From positions 4,411,001 to 4,475,000 of the forward strand of contig NC_134029.1 of assembly GCF_964204645.1 (NCBI RefSeq): a stretch of 64,000 nt of DNA, written 5' to 3'. The notes beneath the pieces are model-generated. The model searched no databases, was not told where the DNA came from, and saw only the letters and a program-made list of their open reading frames with translations. The translations under genes and the position numbers were made by a program. This DNA is from Tubulanus polymorphus (lineage: Eukaryota; Nemertea; Palaeonemertea; Tubulaniformes; Tubulanidae). This document shows, piece after piece, positions 23,901 to 38,900 of this stretch; positions within the stretch are counted from its first letter, which is position 1, and every line of letters begins with the position of its first letter.

Positions 23901-26900
23901 GCCATTGTCAACAATGCGTATTCGTCGTGTCGTGTTGAACTTCTAATGGATTTGCATTTTACCCGGTATTTTATCGAAAAAAAAATCTCTTCAAATATCG
24001 CGACAAGAACCGCTGCTGATCATTAGTATTGATCTCTCGAAGCGCAGTATTTTAGATTTTTCCGGGCGCATCGGATTCCCATCGTAAAACAACTACTCGC
24101 TAACGAACCTTGATGTATACGATTGAACTATTGAATTATGTAAAGCTTATTTCTCCCAAGTTCAGCAGGAGACGAGCTTTGAAACAGTCATTAGAGTGGT
24201 TTGTTTTTTTTCTGCTTCTTCTTATCGCGCGGGTTGAGACGCGAATCTCGAATTTCCCCTGCCTCAAAGTCGGTGTATTAAATTAAATCGGAACGTGAAC
24301 TCGAGTAACGACTTCATGGTGCGTGCCACAATTTCCGATTCGACAGGGCTGGTTTAGAATGTATATATATAACAAGTTTTTTCAGCGGTTGAAAAACTTT
24401 CGATGCCCAAATCCGATAAGAAAGTTCTAGCGAGAATGATCTTCGTAAAGGCTAAGCAGTTTCGGGTCGATCTTTTTTTCTGGCGGATTATGGCTAGTTT
24501 TTTCCTGCGTTAAGACGCGGTGAGATGGACGGTAAAGAAGATCGGCGTACTGCTTACAACGATAAGTACAAGGGATGACTGAGGCGAACTGGATTATGAG
24601 TGCTATATGTATCATCACGGACGAATAAACGAGTCCATGATGGTAGAAGCCGTTCTTACCTTCGATGAACCCTACAATGTACATAATACGTAGTTTGCTT
24701 TTTTAATCTTAAAATAGGGAATTTTCGCATTTATTTCTTTAAATGATTGATTAATTTTGATTTGATTTGAGTTTTCTATCCCTTTATACAAACTCACCAC
24801 ACCTGCTGTGAACGAAACAATTAAGGGGTTTGATTTTGAATTCGGAAATTGAAGTACAGATATAGTTGGTTTTTACAATATGAGTACAATGCACTTTCCA
24901 TCAGGACGTCACATTGGCCTTCAAGCGAAGTAGAAAATTACAGATGACGTCCAGTGTGGCGTATGACCGCCTAGTCTGTTGTTTGCCAGTCAGTATTGGA
25001 GACTTGTCATACAAAAAGAGAGAATATGGTTATTTACAAATTTTGGGGATCTGTCGCGTAAATCTCGTATTGTATTCAATATGGCGTCGGATCGGGTGAA
25101 AAAAGCACATCTCTCAGAATCTCACGCACGGACAATGGATATATTTTCTATGATTTCAATGCGCTTGGGGAAAATTAAAACTACAGTCAGAAGCAGAATT
25201 CATAATTAGATTTGTTGTATCCAATTAGATTTATGATCATGCAGCACCACGTGGAAGGAACTCGTATGATATAGTGAGATGATATAGAATATGACATCAT
25301 TGTATTTCAGGAAATCCGGCAAATTAAAACCCGTATTTCTTTTTCACTTAACATTTCCTATTGGCATCATTTCAGTAAACCTGTTGCAGCCAGGAGGATT
25401 TCCAAGTTAAAAATACATCTCGTTCGTTTGCTATCATCGTTAATTATAATAATGAATCAGAGCTGTTCTGTTGTATGGGTGCGATGTATATTGCAGTTGA
25501 TCTGCAATAGTTTACAAACAGCTTAAACTGTATATACCCCCATTGGTGATAAACACTCGTACCCGAAGCGCTGTAGGTATATAGGCTTCTGTTGGTGGTA
25601 TAAATTAAATCTTTATGCCACAGATATAAAGAGGGTGGATCACAATCTAAGTTTATGATATTGATGCTTCAATTTGCGCGAACGCCTGTAGAATAACTCA
25701 GTACGCGCGACCAGATCTATCGTTTGTTGGGTAAAATTTGTCGCAGTGTATTTATAAAACGCGTTAGTGGCCTGAAGCAGTAGACAACTGAAAATCCATC
25801 GTATTTGTACGGAGTGACTTATTACGTGTTGATATTACGGGATGATTTGCACGCGTAGAGATAATCGAGGCAATACTTCAGATGGGGTGAATAAGAAATC
25901 GTATACATACAACACGATAAGATGGAAAAAGGTGACTTATTTATGTAATTAATCCCGCACTCGATGATTCAATTCTCACGAGTAAACAACTTACATAAGC
26001 CTTGTTCATTAGCCCAATTTTCGGGTCTACTTGTCGATGATGATCACCGAGCATATAACAATTATTTCTACTGCACGTGTGCACTAGACCGTGCTTAAGT
26101 AATGGGTAAACGTCGTCGCGATTAGCCACCGAACAGATTGAGGCAGACGCCGATGTGACAAGAGTACTGCCGACCGATCCATTCATTCATGAAATAAGAC
26201 GCACCTTTTATCTTAAGGCCGGCAACGTTACTGCGGCAATCGAGGATCATAACACTTGCAAGCACCGCTATAAATTCGCCAGCATTAACTGGATCGCGGT
26301 TTTCAATTCCCACTTTTCAATTTACATCGAACCAACTTCTGGAATCACAAATCGTTTAAGAATGAAAAGTATTCCACGTCAATCTTATTTTTTTTTTTGG
26401 TGGATGCATACGCCAAACATAAAATTCCGCTGTAAGGATGATTAGAAAGGACTGCTTTTTCACGTTGAAAACCGACTATAATATGATTCCCTTTGCGAGT
26501 TGCATGTATACCTCATTACCTTATAAAGGTGGTATCACGTTTGATTATTTATTGAAGTCATATTGTGTTTGAAGAATGAGGCAGAGGACACTTTTTTCTG
26601 TCAGGGGATGATATACTTGCAATAATTAACAGATGAAAGATGTTTTAAAAGTCACGCATCAAACAAGTCGTTATACGTGTGCTGATCCCGGAGGAGAAAA
26701 TACTGATATTTCTCGTTTGAGGGTTTTATATACTGCTGACGTTCGTACAAAAAAAAAGATGAATAATGTATAAATGACGCCACGACGAGATTTCGACGAG
26801 GACATGCGACATTTTCAGGCGTTGCCGTCATATCCGTGCGTTGATTGATGTGGAAAATAACGCTCCTCTCGTAGTGGTATCCGAGTGATAAAAAGCTCTA

Positions 26901-29900
26901 ACTTCCCTAAAATAACATTTTTAGTCTAATGAGAATGAATATGTTTACACGTAGTATATATACAACTAATATTTGAACCCAACTCTGATGAAAACATTTG
27001 CACAATGGAATTGATGGCATTGAATCAAATCCACATAGGGATTAAACGTTCACTCCGAGCTATTATTTTGGATATTGCACTTTTCAGCGTCGCATATCAC
27101 CAGACAGCGCGGCTCTATAGCAGTAATCTAATAAGGGAATTTACCACACATCCATTAAAGAAGCAAAAGAATGAGCCATTAGGATCGTTTTGGTACATAG
27201 AAGATGACAGATACTTGATATATGGGATTTGATAGATAGATTTTTGACGGTAGCCACTGACCGGGAGCGAGCATTTAATGGTAAAGGTGAGGTGACTGCG
27301 TGCCTGATATGTATGCTATTTGATACTCTCGGGATCATTGGCTAAATCGAAAGTATCCGACAAAGCAGTGAGCACTCTCATCTACCCGTTGAATTAGACT
27401 GTTAATGGATTAAATGTATCCGATATTAAATACAATCCATTAGCAACACATTTACCACAGGAACTAATACTTTAAGTGACGGCGACTAGGATCATTAGTA
27501 CCGATTGTATGCACTACAATGTATCTCCACGTTCAACTGGTCATTCTAGCGTTGGGGTTCTAGCATTGGGACGAGATTAGATTAACGAGCCCGCTTTTGT
27601 TTTTTTTCTGTATTTTATCGATGGTCCAGTGAGTGCATCCGCATTCGTTTCTTTGCGTTATTTCAAGCAATAAAAATCGTCCTTAGTAATTTATACGAGC
27701 GAAAACTATTTACGAGCTGGCGCATAGAAAATAATTTCTAGATTTCGTGACTGTGACATTTCGTAGACGGTTTTATTCGTTTTAGAGTCCTTGGTTTTAT
27801 TTACTGCAGAAAGCTTATCGGGTTAGCCCCTCATTAGAGGTTAGATTGGTCTATAAAACAAGCCCCAGAAGCCCACAGGCCTCTCACGTCCAATACGGAG
27901 GCTGTGACATAGTGTACATGGCCCACACAGCAACGGACAATTAACATATCAAACCTATCTTTGCATAGATTCAATTGTATTTTTGAAATATTCTGAAATT
28001 GAGAAAAAATTGCTAACGATCCTTGTTTGCCTTGAAGCATTTCCAACTACAGATTCCTCTTTAAAATGTAGTGAGACGTAGTGGTTTTGATATTAGAATT
28101 CATGAGACTGAAGTAAAATAGGTTATTCTGCTTTTGTGGATTCTATCGTTAAAAACCCCTCGGGTTATAAATTCTGGAGAATTTTACTGCGCGCAAACAA
28201 TGAACCGGATCGGGCCGGATGAAAATTAAACCGGGGAAGGCTTCATCGAAATTTACTCTCGATCGTTAGGTTCGGGTAATATCCACATTTATTGAGATTT
28301 TATAGCGGTTATTCGCTGATGCAATAAACAGGAGAACGCGGTTTTATGAGAGATAGTCACCTTTCACCGACGCGCAGACGGCTGGACTATGCAGCTACTG
28401 GTAATACACACGCGCACGGCTGAACGGCTGAAATATCCCGATATTTGAATACCACGACTTTTCTGGGGATGGCTGATTACACGAAAGGGGTCAAACCATC
28501 TCCCCACCTCGTTCATTAACTAGACCGATATTCCGGTAACACCGGGTTGATGATTTATCACCGCAGCCTCGGGGCCCCGTGCGTTAGTTACCCGTCGTCT
28601 ATCATTCATTTTGACAAAATGTGCCGTGAAGCGAAATCTGATTTTCTGATACAGGTAGAAATAAATCTTACATCGAATGTCACACACTGAAAACGACGAA
28701 TACCATTGAGAGATGGTCGATAGCGCAAATGAGAAATGTGGAGGGTATCGGGTTACGACTGCGTTGAGAAGCCATCACGCACGCCTGATAAAATTCCTAT
28801 ATTTATATCAGACCGATGTATTGTGTTCAAATACTCTTTTCATACTCCTAGCTGCATGCAATTACCCGGATTTAAATTATTCACACGAATAGGAGTAACG
28901 TCTATTGTATTCGAAACATCGCGAAATATCACCGAAAGACTGAAAAGTAAGGTGCTACATTCCTCGAAAATAACGAGTAAACCGTGCGTTCGAATAGCGA
29001 TAGCGTCCTGTCCAAAAATTCAATTCTTCATTTGCTATCAGACCTTCATCCCAGGAGAATTCTCTATTTACTGTGGCCTCTGCTCTACTGGGCTCTAAAA
29101 TTAGACTCGGCCATTAATGCTGGGCCATCTATCGATTTCCGGGAAGTTTCCTTTTTTGTACAAACAGTTCCCAGTCGGTGCATAAGTCTCTTTAGATGTA
29201 ATTAGTTCTACTTTAGCTCGTAGCGTAACTCGGCACGGCAAGCTCAGACCAGTCCCTTCGGCTTTTAGGACATAAATCATCGAATGTCTGCCGATCTGTT
29301 TTTGTCTGCTTTTAACGAATCAAGACACGACGACGTTTCTTCTTCTGCAGTCCTCCATGATTGAGACATTTTCCTCACGTGCACTTAAAACGTTTTAAAT
29401 AATTAACATCGCTCTAATGCAATCAGTCGCTTGTTCGCTCGAGAATAGGACGCAATCTCTTCCGACATCACCAGCGGATACACAGCGACATCGCCAGTGA
29501 TATATGCTGTAAAAAAGCAGAAGAAAAGGATGTCGCAGATCATCAATCACCGCTGCTCAGACGACAAACGCGGACCGTCGTTGATATTCAGCCTTTAAAC
29601 AACATAAAACAAACTCACGTAGCCTTTGAAGTTATTCTATATTAGAAAAAAAAAACAATCGTCAAAAATTAGAATCGGCGGCAAGCGAAACAAGGCAAAA
29701 CCCTACCACAATTCGTGATGTCTGTGCACGTCGCGTGCACGTCGTGCTGTCTTTTCAAAGGTCTTGACTTGAACGACCGTTAAAGGACGTTGGAGAAGTG
29801 ACACTTCGGTTTCTGTAATAGGTTTAAAAAAACAGATCGAACGCCATGATTAGAAGATCGAAACGATCTGCTCGGCTCGGGACGCGCAAAGCTCCAGCTT

Positions 29901-32900
29901 TCGGCGAGGGTTTTCGCAAAATCGCACTTCGATTAGGTTTTATCGACTTGACAGATACAACTGAAATCAGACGGTTCCAGATAGCAATCAAAACAACAGA
30001 TGTCAAACTTACCGTGATAAACGGCAAATTAAGAATATCTCTGACTGATTTGACAGTAAATCGTTCGGGATTGCGGCAATGATTTGACGTATCTCGCTCG
30101 ATCGGTTCTCGAAAGCTAGCTATATCTACAGCTATAACTGCGTTAAGAAGAAAACGACGTCGACGATAGCTATGTAGTACCGGATATTCAAAATGCACGC
30201 CATATGGTAATCATAATATTTCGGAAAAGATATGATTATTTTCGGTACGGCGACGCGGGCACAGGATATTACCACGCGAGGTTTTATCGGCGAAGAGATT
30301 TTTCATACGGATATCGTCCGAATATTATTGACGAAAACGGATCATTTCACATATAATATACATATGTATGTATCGGGGAAGGGATTTATCGTTGACCAAG
30401 TGTGCGTGTACACTGCTGTATCAGACAGTTGATGTTGGCTAGAACAAGATGCACTTGGCTATCGCCTGAAAACTTCCTCAGGCCACAGTTCAGAGTGACA
30501 GTGTTTCGAGTGTTTACTGAATGTTATCGGCGGTAACAGAAATCTACTTCGGCGCATACTCGACGATACATATCCTTCGAATCATGTGTCGTAAGCCTAC
30601 ACGTTATATACCGTAACGCGGCGTGTACGGCCGCAACACTCCTCGATTCCGCTTGACGACCGCGACGCTACCCTCGTCTACCCCAGTGAAAATTACCATT
30701 ACTAATCAAATTATCGCGTGGCAATGAATTAGATATACGACGTAGACGATTTTCATTTCCTTCTGAATTAATGCCGTTAACGATCAACATGGTCTTTTCA
30801 TTAATACATATACAGCGTGTCCAGTTAACCCCCAATGTAACCCGTCGGCCGGGTGTCCGATAGTTGTCGTTTATGGTGTATCGAACTCCCATTACGGACG
30901 TATGCGTTTCATCCTATATCTAATGAGAAATCCATCATCTTCAAATGATTTCATTCAAATGTAGATATCTAGGTACTTTTAAGATCCAGTTCCACAGTTG
31001 TGAGTTAGAGTTAACTCTGAGTTAAAATTAGTTCATTTTCAATGAGTTAACTCCGAGTCAAATCTTAACTCAGAACTGTGGAACTGGGTCCGGGTGTCAA
31101 AGTGTCTACGTGTTTATTTTCAACAGAGAAGAAAAAATGTTGTTCACGCCGTAAAAACCGTTACAATAATGTCTTAATACAGCGGTATGCGTTATGTGTG
31201 GGGTTCTATGTGAGTCATGTGCACTGCGTCATCAATATTGGCGTTTCAAAAAATTACAATTGTGAATTTGTGCGTTCATTTTGTAATGAAATGAATTTCA
31301 TGACTCATATCTTTTATTTGATCAATGTTCGTGTCTTATGAGTGGATGTCCCCTACGTCATCAATGTTGGGGCTACTGGTTAATTGTCTGCCAATTGAAT
31401 TGTCGATATTTTCAAATTCGAAATAACTTAATTGATCCTTGACATTTATATGTATGAATATCGATAATACTTAGGCAATATATAAATGTGTTATTTTTCT
31501 TCAAGGCGTCAATAAACTTTCAAGTTGGGTTTCTTTTTATCTCTCATCCTCAGACTTGAAAACGTCATCTTGACCTACGTATCGAAGAACGATACGCAGG
31601 CAGCCCCAGTGCATCAGTAGTCAGTTTTTCAACTACAAGCGAAAGCACTTTCCTATTTATTTCATTGCTATAAATAGTTAGATTATTCAAATTCTATCTA
31701 ATGGATTTTTATCATGGGTTACAAGGGATTTGAGAGGCATATCGAAAATTGAATAACCATCAACAAAATGAGCGACGGACTATAAAAATTGCACGATATA
31801 TACCGCGGCATTGATTGCATTGAGATGATTGCCGAGCGATGCCATCGGGTTCGAATCCCTGTCGCCGCGGGAGGAATCAGAATTCGGCTGGCTTCTACCG
31901 TAAATCTTCTATGAGATCATCATTGCCTAGTGACTCTTCTTCCAGTACTGCTGTTGCTAATTCGATGATGTCACTTTGACGATGCCTTCGCGTTCGTTCC
32001 TCCATTAGTAATCTGCATATACCTGCGCATAGAATATATATTATAAGTCTGATATATCATTATATAACGTATATATTGAAAGAAGCGAACGACAGATTGC
32101 GTACAACCTGATTTATAAAATTGTGGCGATGTTTTCTCGCTGTCATACGATTGATGCCGGGGCTGCACAGCAATATAGATGTCACGTTGAGATGGATAAG
32201 AAAACACGAATTTCCCCGGGGAACGAAAAACCATTAGATCATTATTCTCCCGGTATTATTCTATACTGACCATACGTCGAGATTGGAGCGCACGTGTATT
32301 GACGAAATGCACTCGGCGCTGGGGTGCGATCGTTATTTTTGCGTATTCTACGCGAATTATATGACTTGTTTCATTATCGAACAGTGAATGATGATCACAG
32401 ATGACCATCTGCAAGTACTCTCCAAAAACTACTGCTCTTGAGTGCAAAACTGAGTAGGTCTAAGAACCGACGACAATAATATCGCTTTTCCCACGGTCGC
32501 GCAAATTTTCTCCGGTGGCGATGGCTAGTTTTGGCATTCGATTTTTTTAGGGGAAAGTCACAGAAAACTCCACGAAAAAGAAATTAAAATCGCAGCGCAG
32601 AAAACCCACAAAAATCTAAAAAGATCACTGTAAAAAGCATTAAATGTGAAACGAATAAATTCGCAGAGGATAATCATTTTTGAAAATATATCGATCTTGT
32701 AGAAACCCCAACGAGTCCGTTTTGTATTTAGAACTAAACACAAGAAAAATCATCAACTTATCAAAAACAACATTCCAGATTGCCTTCATTAACTAATGTT
32801 CTCTATATATTTTATAAGTCAGCATTTCATATTGATTAAGGTAATCAAATAAGACATATACATATAAATATATCATTAGTTGCCGCCTTGTATTTATTTA

Positions 32901-35900
32901 TGTATGAGAAAGTACTTTGCGTCGATCTACAAGCGGTATCGATAGCTTTATATCTTGTTATCTATTGTTGAAGCATCATCAAACATTATATATGTGTGTA
33001 TTATAAATACATATGTATATTTGCGAGCTTCTTGTCTTTTACCGCTGTTAGCTCCGTCAAACGTATCGACGTATACTTCTATGATGTCAACCCTCGCATC
33101 TTTTTTTCCAGCGAAGAAAGTTATAGTTCGTCTGCTTCTTGCTTGCTTCGATCCGAATTAACGACGTTATGCTGCCAAATCGATTTACAGCATAAAACGA
33201 CGTTCGTTTCGATAAACTGCAGGTTTCCTTGTTGACTCGTTAGAAAGATGAAGTCATTAGTCTCCATTAACGTCTGCGTTCGTGCGCGGTTCGATGCACA
33301 TGTCGTGAAGGTATTCGAAAAACGCGATGATTTTCGAAAATAGAATAAGAGAGAAATCGCAACGTGCACGATCAAACTACCTTGTCGAGCTTAGCTAAAG
33401 TTATTTCAATATACATTTAGTTTCCCATGGTAGTGTGTCCATTGATCTTTTGGCATTTTATAACTTCGCCAGATGTTCGCTGAACGATATTTTCCCAGTT
33501 TCTTTTCCATCTACGCTTCTCTGCCCTCTCTCCTCTTACTCTCCTCGTGCCTATAAACGCAGTGCTTCAAGGCAGTCGCTTTTTGAGCCGCGAAGTAACT
33601 ACAGTTCAAAGCGCGTATAGATAAAACACCTGTCAACGTCAGATTTTTGCGACAAACGACATGGGAAATTTCCTGCGTTCTGTTCATGTCGTTAATAACG
33701 CCGACCATGTAATCAAAACCGTGAACAAACATTCAAGTAGAAAGCCGCGAACAACTGTACAAGGAAACCGATCAAGTAGCATTCAAGACCACGGCTCGAG
33801 TAACACTTATCGTTATGAGGCGCCTTTCACTTTCGCAATTTAACATTCGAGCGTATTCGATATATTTGTTATGTCTTCGCAATAAGTGAAATGTTCGGTC
33901 TATTCATTCGACCCTGTTTCAGTCGAGTGTCTAGTTGGGTTAAGTCGCATCTTGAAGACATACGCCGCGTGTGGTTTATTTGATGACATACTCCACGATT
34001 ATCGCGTCGTTCTGTGTCGTTAATTAACCGAAAATTCGATTGTTTATTTCTGATCGCTGCTCGTCGGGCGCCAATTCGAAAAGTTAATAGAACGTGAAAC
34101 TCGAATCAATGCTTAATTAAGGGCCCATCGGCGGCGCGATGGAACATCAAAGCTGTACGGGTAATATATAGCTACGAGCTAGTCTTCGCTCTGCACCTCG
34201 CCAGGAAATCATGGGATAAATTGTATCGATTTGAATCTGAAGATTAAACCCATGTGATCAACTTTGCCGCGAGGTTTACCAACCCCTAAACTCATAGGAA
34301 AAGCATATTCCACCGATGGTTGTTCGCTTTATTTGATCACGCGACCACTAAAATTTTTCCTCCGCTGAGAACGTACCGTAACACAAAACTTCCATTCAAT
34401 CTCCGTAACGAAACTTGACAGGCTGTAAACGTTTCTTTCTTTAATATACAAAAAAACACCTTGAAGAGATGTTGTAAGTTGAAGCCGTGGAGAAAAAAGA
34501 TAAATCATTCTTATCCACAATGTTCTCATTATTACGTAACAGCGCACATACCCCTGTAGTTTGGCGGAAACCGACAACAATCACCGATAAAGATACGTTT
34601 GAAGAGCGCCTGTGCTTGAAAAACTAGTTACAACCATCAGCGAACATTCTCAAAGATGATTGAGAATATTTATTTGACGTCTACGGAGAAAGAAATGTGA
34701 AACGTACGACATAAAAATCGAGGTGAATGTTTACCGAATAGCAAAAATGATGAATTATTCTTATGATTTTTGTTTTGTCGAAGAACTTCGTCGTTTCAGA
34801 TCATATATCTGTAGTTCTGCCTATTTCTACCTACTGCAGTAGGTCGAATAACAGCATAGTATTTGATATCTAAAACCATTTCATTTTTAACATGTCGTCC
34901 TACTGATCATGATGTATTTTTGATTAACGCGCTGCGAAGGATAAGTAGACGCAATAATGACAGGTAATTGGATTAGGTTGATGTGAAACTGGCTAGAGTA
35001 GGGTTTCCTTTAATTCTATTTGATGTCTGTGTTGTGACGTCATGATGACGTGCCTATTCGGGAATCTCAATCGATATGCAAGAAAAAGTAATAGTGAACA
35101 AGTAAACAAAATTGAAAATTCATTGAAGGCTTGAAACAAAACAAATATCTTGCATAATATTGTCGACAAAATAATATAATATGATATTAAAGATCAATAA
35201 TGATATTTTATATTTGAAAATATCGATAATTGAATTGAATTGACCGGCAACTAGTCTAACCTCGATATTGATGACGTAGTGCACATCCTCTCAAAACAGT
35301 TATTTAACTTTATGAAACATAAAATAGATTCATGAAATATGTTTCATTACAAAATATACGCCAAAATTCACAATTTGATTGCTGTTTAGAAATGCAAATC
35401 TTGATGACGTAGCGCACAAAGACTCACACAGAACCCCCTATAAGTAACGCATACTAGGTATCAAAACATTCGGCTTTTACGGGGTCAAAAAATCCGTATG
35501 TAAAAATTCGTTTTTGCATGATACAAACTTATGAAAGTAGCTTTTTCAAGCTACTGAGCAGCTCTTCCAAAAACTTATTTGCGCCTCTGTAGGGATAAGA
35601 AGAATAGCCGAATGGTAGAATGCTACCTTAGTCTCGTAAAGAAGCGTCGTCTCCGTATGCGAAGTAAAATCAACCATGAAAAATGATATAAAATATTATT
35701 TCGGGTAACTCGATATAGTCTCAGATTTGCCATCAAACACCGTGAATTATGATAGCTATTCTTATTGATATTCGTCCGTTGTTTATTACAATAACACTAT
35801 ACCGTGTCTAACACAGCGCGCGAACATTACGAATAGCTACCAAATACCTTAAACATAATTCGCATGACTCACTCAAGATATTGGGGAAATCGCCATATAT

Positions 35901-38900
35901 CGCCCATAACCAATTTATCAGTACCTAGTCCGCTTCTTCGTGTTGTATTTTTTCGTGAATGGTTTTTTATTCCCAGATAAAGACGCAGTTGATTTATGTA
36001 CGCATAAGACTTATCGTGTTAGCTTTCTTTTTTTCGGTAACAAGCGATGTTACGGTTTATGTCTTGTCTACCGTCCGTGTTTCGATTCTTCAATGACGTA
36101 CACACGTCGCATTCTTGGTAAACAGTTAGGATAATCTCGCAATTAATCCCCTGTCGGACGATCATCCTTGTCATCGCCTTCTGAAGTCGACACACGTTTT
36201 TAACACGACACAAGGATATGCGAAGATACCATGAAATATTCATTTGCAACATTCACGATAGAACCTGTGAACTGATGATATAGTGAATTGAAGTTCAAAT
36301 GAATGATATTATATTACCCATGTACATATCACGGAGAAATCCCGATTTTGTAAGGCTCCGTCACTGTAAAACTAGCCCCGGGAGAGACGAAAATACCACG
36401 AGCTGAAAAAACCTCGTATTTCTAAGATGAATAACGTCGTTTGCAACGCACGTATCACTTTGAAGGTATAAAAGTAGCGTTAATACACTTTATTTGATCG
36501 TTGCCCCCGGGATGTCATTTATTATCGGCAACCGTTTCCTCATCGGTGGATAAAGATATGGCCGGCAATATCCGATTGCAGGACCGCTGAATGTTTCTTG
36601 ATTAATTGGTAGTATTGTATGATTGTACGTGACTAGCCTGATTCTGTGGCTGCTGCTGATTCCGGTTAGCAGATTCGACTCTCTCTCTCGGGGCTTTGAT
36701 TGTGGTTTCGTTCACCATTAGCGGGTCTATTCTTACGGATGATGCTATCAAGAAGGCTTATCGGAAGCCAATTTAGGTTTTGATCTTATGGTTGTTGTGG
36801 CAGCGGGCAATCGGATCAATGATGCCATTCCAGGTATATTACTGGACAATGGTAAAAATAGCCTCAGACGGATGTATTTAAAGGTCTTCCCGCGTCTTTT
36901 GATCGGAACAATCAATGTCCATCCACGTCTGCCTTTTAACCAAAAGGACGCGGACGACCATTAAAGAACTGCGGCTAACAGCGATGAAACCTTTCCGTTC
37001 CATAATCAAATGACATTAAAAACCATGCTCGTAAATAGTTTTATCTGTCGTGAGTGTTTTATGGTTTTCATTGGAGATGCCAGAAAGGACGAAACAGTCA
37101 CAGAGCCACAATCACACCATCAAACTTGTACATTTTACGATGACAATTCCGTATATTTCAACTATCATCCAATAACGACTAATAGCTGAGTATATAGCGG
37201 TCGTTGTGATGACGACGACTGCCGTTATGGACGTTTTATAGTTTGTAGTATAGCACTGTAAGAAGTGCTTCGATATTACCGGCTAAACTACACGGTAGTA
37301 ATGTATATGACTGTTTGGAGACTCGTAAAACCGAATGATGACCCTCAAGATGCCATCATGGAACTTTACCTTTCGCAGATTACATTAAAATACATAAACG
37401 CGTAGGGCACGTTCCCTCTCTAATTCTGCATAATGTAGTTTTGAGCAAATGCACATGGTTACTTTCGGATACCCAATATAGAAATATGTCCAAATTCTAT
37501 GTTTTGTAACTTGAGTTCATCCTTAGTCACTTTTCAATTTACATTTCAATTCGTGAAAACTAACTCGCTCTGAGATTATGCGACGCTTTCAAAGCGCAGA
37601 GTAATTTTCTACTGTTACCTGGGAGATATCAAGTTGTTTATCTAAATAATTTTTATGCATATCAATGGCGTGTTATTCCCCGATGGTTATTTCGATTTCC
37701 TGTTTACGCTCGGATGAGTGGAATTTTTTTCATCTTCGCGGTTGTTATTTCAAAATCAAGACTGCTGGCGTTTGTATTGTCACCTGTCCTATCAGCCAGC
37801 TGATCATTATTCCCATCACACGGGTCTATCACGCATCTATCAGCGTGTTTGTGCAGTCTCAATCTCACTCCAGGGAACCCGTCCACCTCGATGAACGCCC
37901 GTCTCATCTCCCGGGAACCAGTCTATGTATACACACTAATAACGCCAGTGTTGCATTGATTACGAAAGATAAATCTTGGAACTGGTGCCCGGGAATGGAT
38001 AAATCTATTCACATTAATAATTTGATTAATCCCATATATTGTAATTTGTCTCTAGTGACAAAATGTATGTAGTTCATTAACCCAGGGAGATAGGCCTACA
38101 CTGAATCTATGCCAGCGATGAAATATAGAATATAAAACAAAAGTGAGATTCAAATAGTATCCTAGACTTCCAGGGTTTGGTGCCTGTCGAACCAATCCTG
38201 GCAAGTGAGCATTGATATATAAGGCATGGTTAAGATTTGAAGATATCACACTTGGATTAGAAATTGCCAAACCGGGCTGTTTTGTGATGTTCTCTTCGAT
38301 GTTAGTTCAGAATAACAAACTCAATTCGGCATATATTATGCATCTGGTATGTACCCTCGTTTATGTTAATATATTTCGAAACAATTGTCTGTTTATGTAT
38401 TATGATGTAGCCTACAAATAAACGTGATGCAATTATTTCACGGGTGCGGGGATTTTTTGTGCAGATAATAAATGATGAATTATAAAATCGATAGTAGTAT
38501 GTTCGGGCAGACGATCACTGCTATCCATCATCATCACTGATATGTATTATGCGTGTGTTTACGAGAAAGAAAGGTAATTAATGTTTCCGACACGGGCGTG
38601 GCAGATAATGCGCTATTATCTACGGTGGCGCAGGTTTTTCAGACGCATCTGCTGCAGAACTGAGAACGGCATATAGATCCGCTGTACTGCCGTGAGACCA
38701 CGAAGTACGTACAAGCTCACACTAGAATATTCAATCCATACTGATTAGTCTGGCTTTGGATTTTAAAAGGCAGCTGCAAATTGGTGACACGAAGACCGTG
38801 TGCAACAGATTTGTCGAGCGAAATTTTTTCATTTAAAGATATCATGCACGCTACCGGTACCTAATTGAAAATTCCTTTGAGAATATTTGGTTTTTGATTG

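Noticed and set aside
29824-30198. 124-codon minus-strand frame and the overlapping 78-codon plus frame
   Set aside because: Overlapping opposite frames without family character. Probably chance.
33661-33843. 60-codon frame starting MGNFLRSVHVVNN
   Set aside because: Short, no Kozak or splice evidence and no similarity I recognise.
35607-35645. TAGCCGAATGGTAGAATGCT resembling a tRNA A-box
   Set aside because: No B-box at the right distance and no cloverleaf.
37665-38072. 135-codon plus-strand frame
   Set aside because: No splice support, no domain or signal-peptide logic, and composition looks random. It lies inside the presumed large intron.
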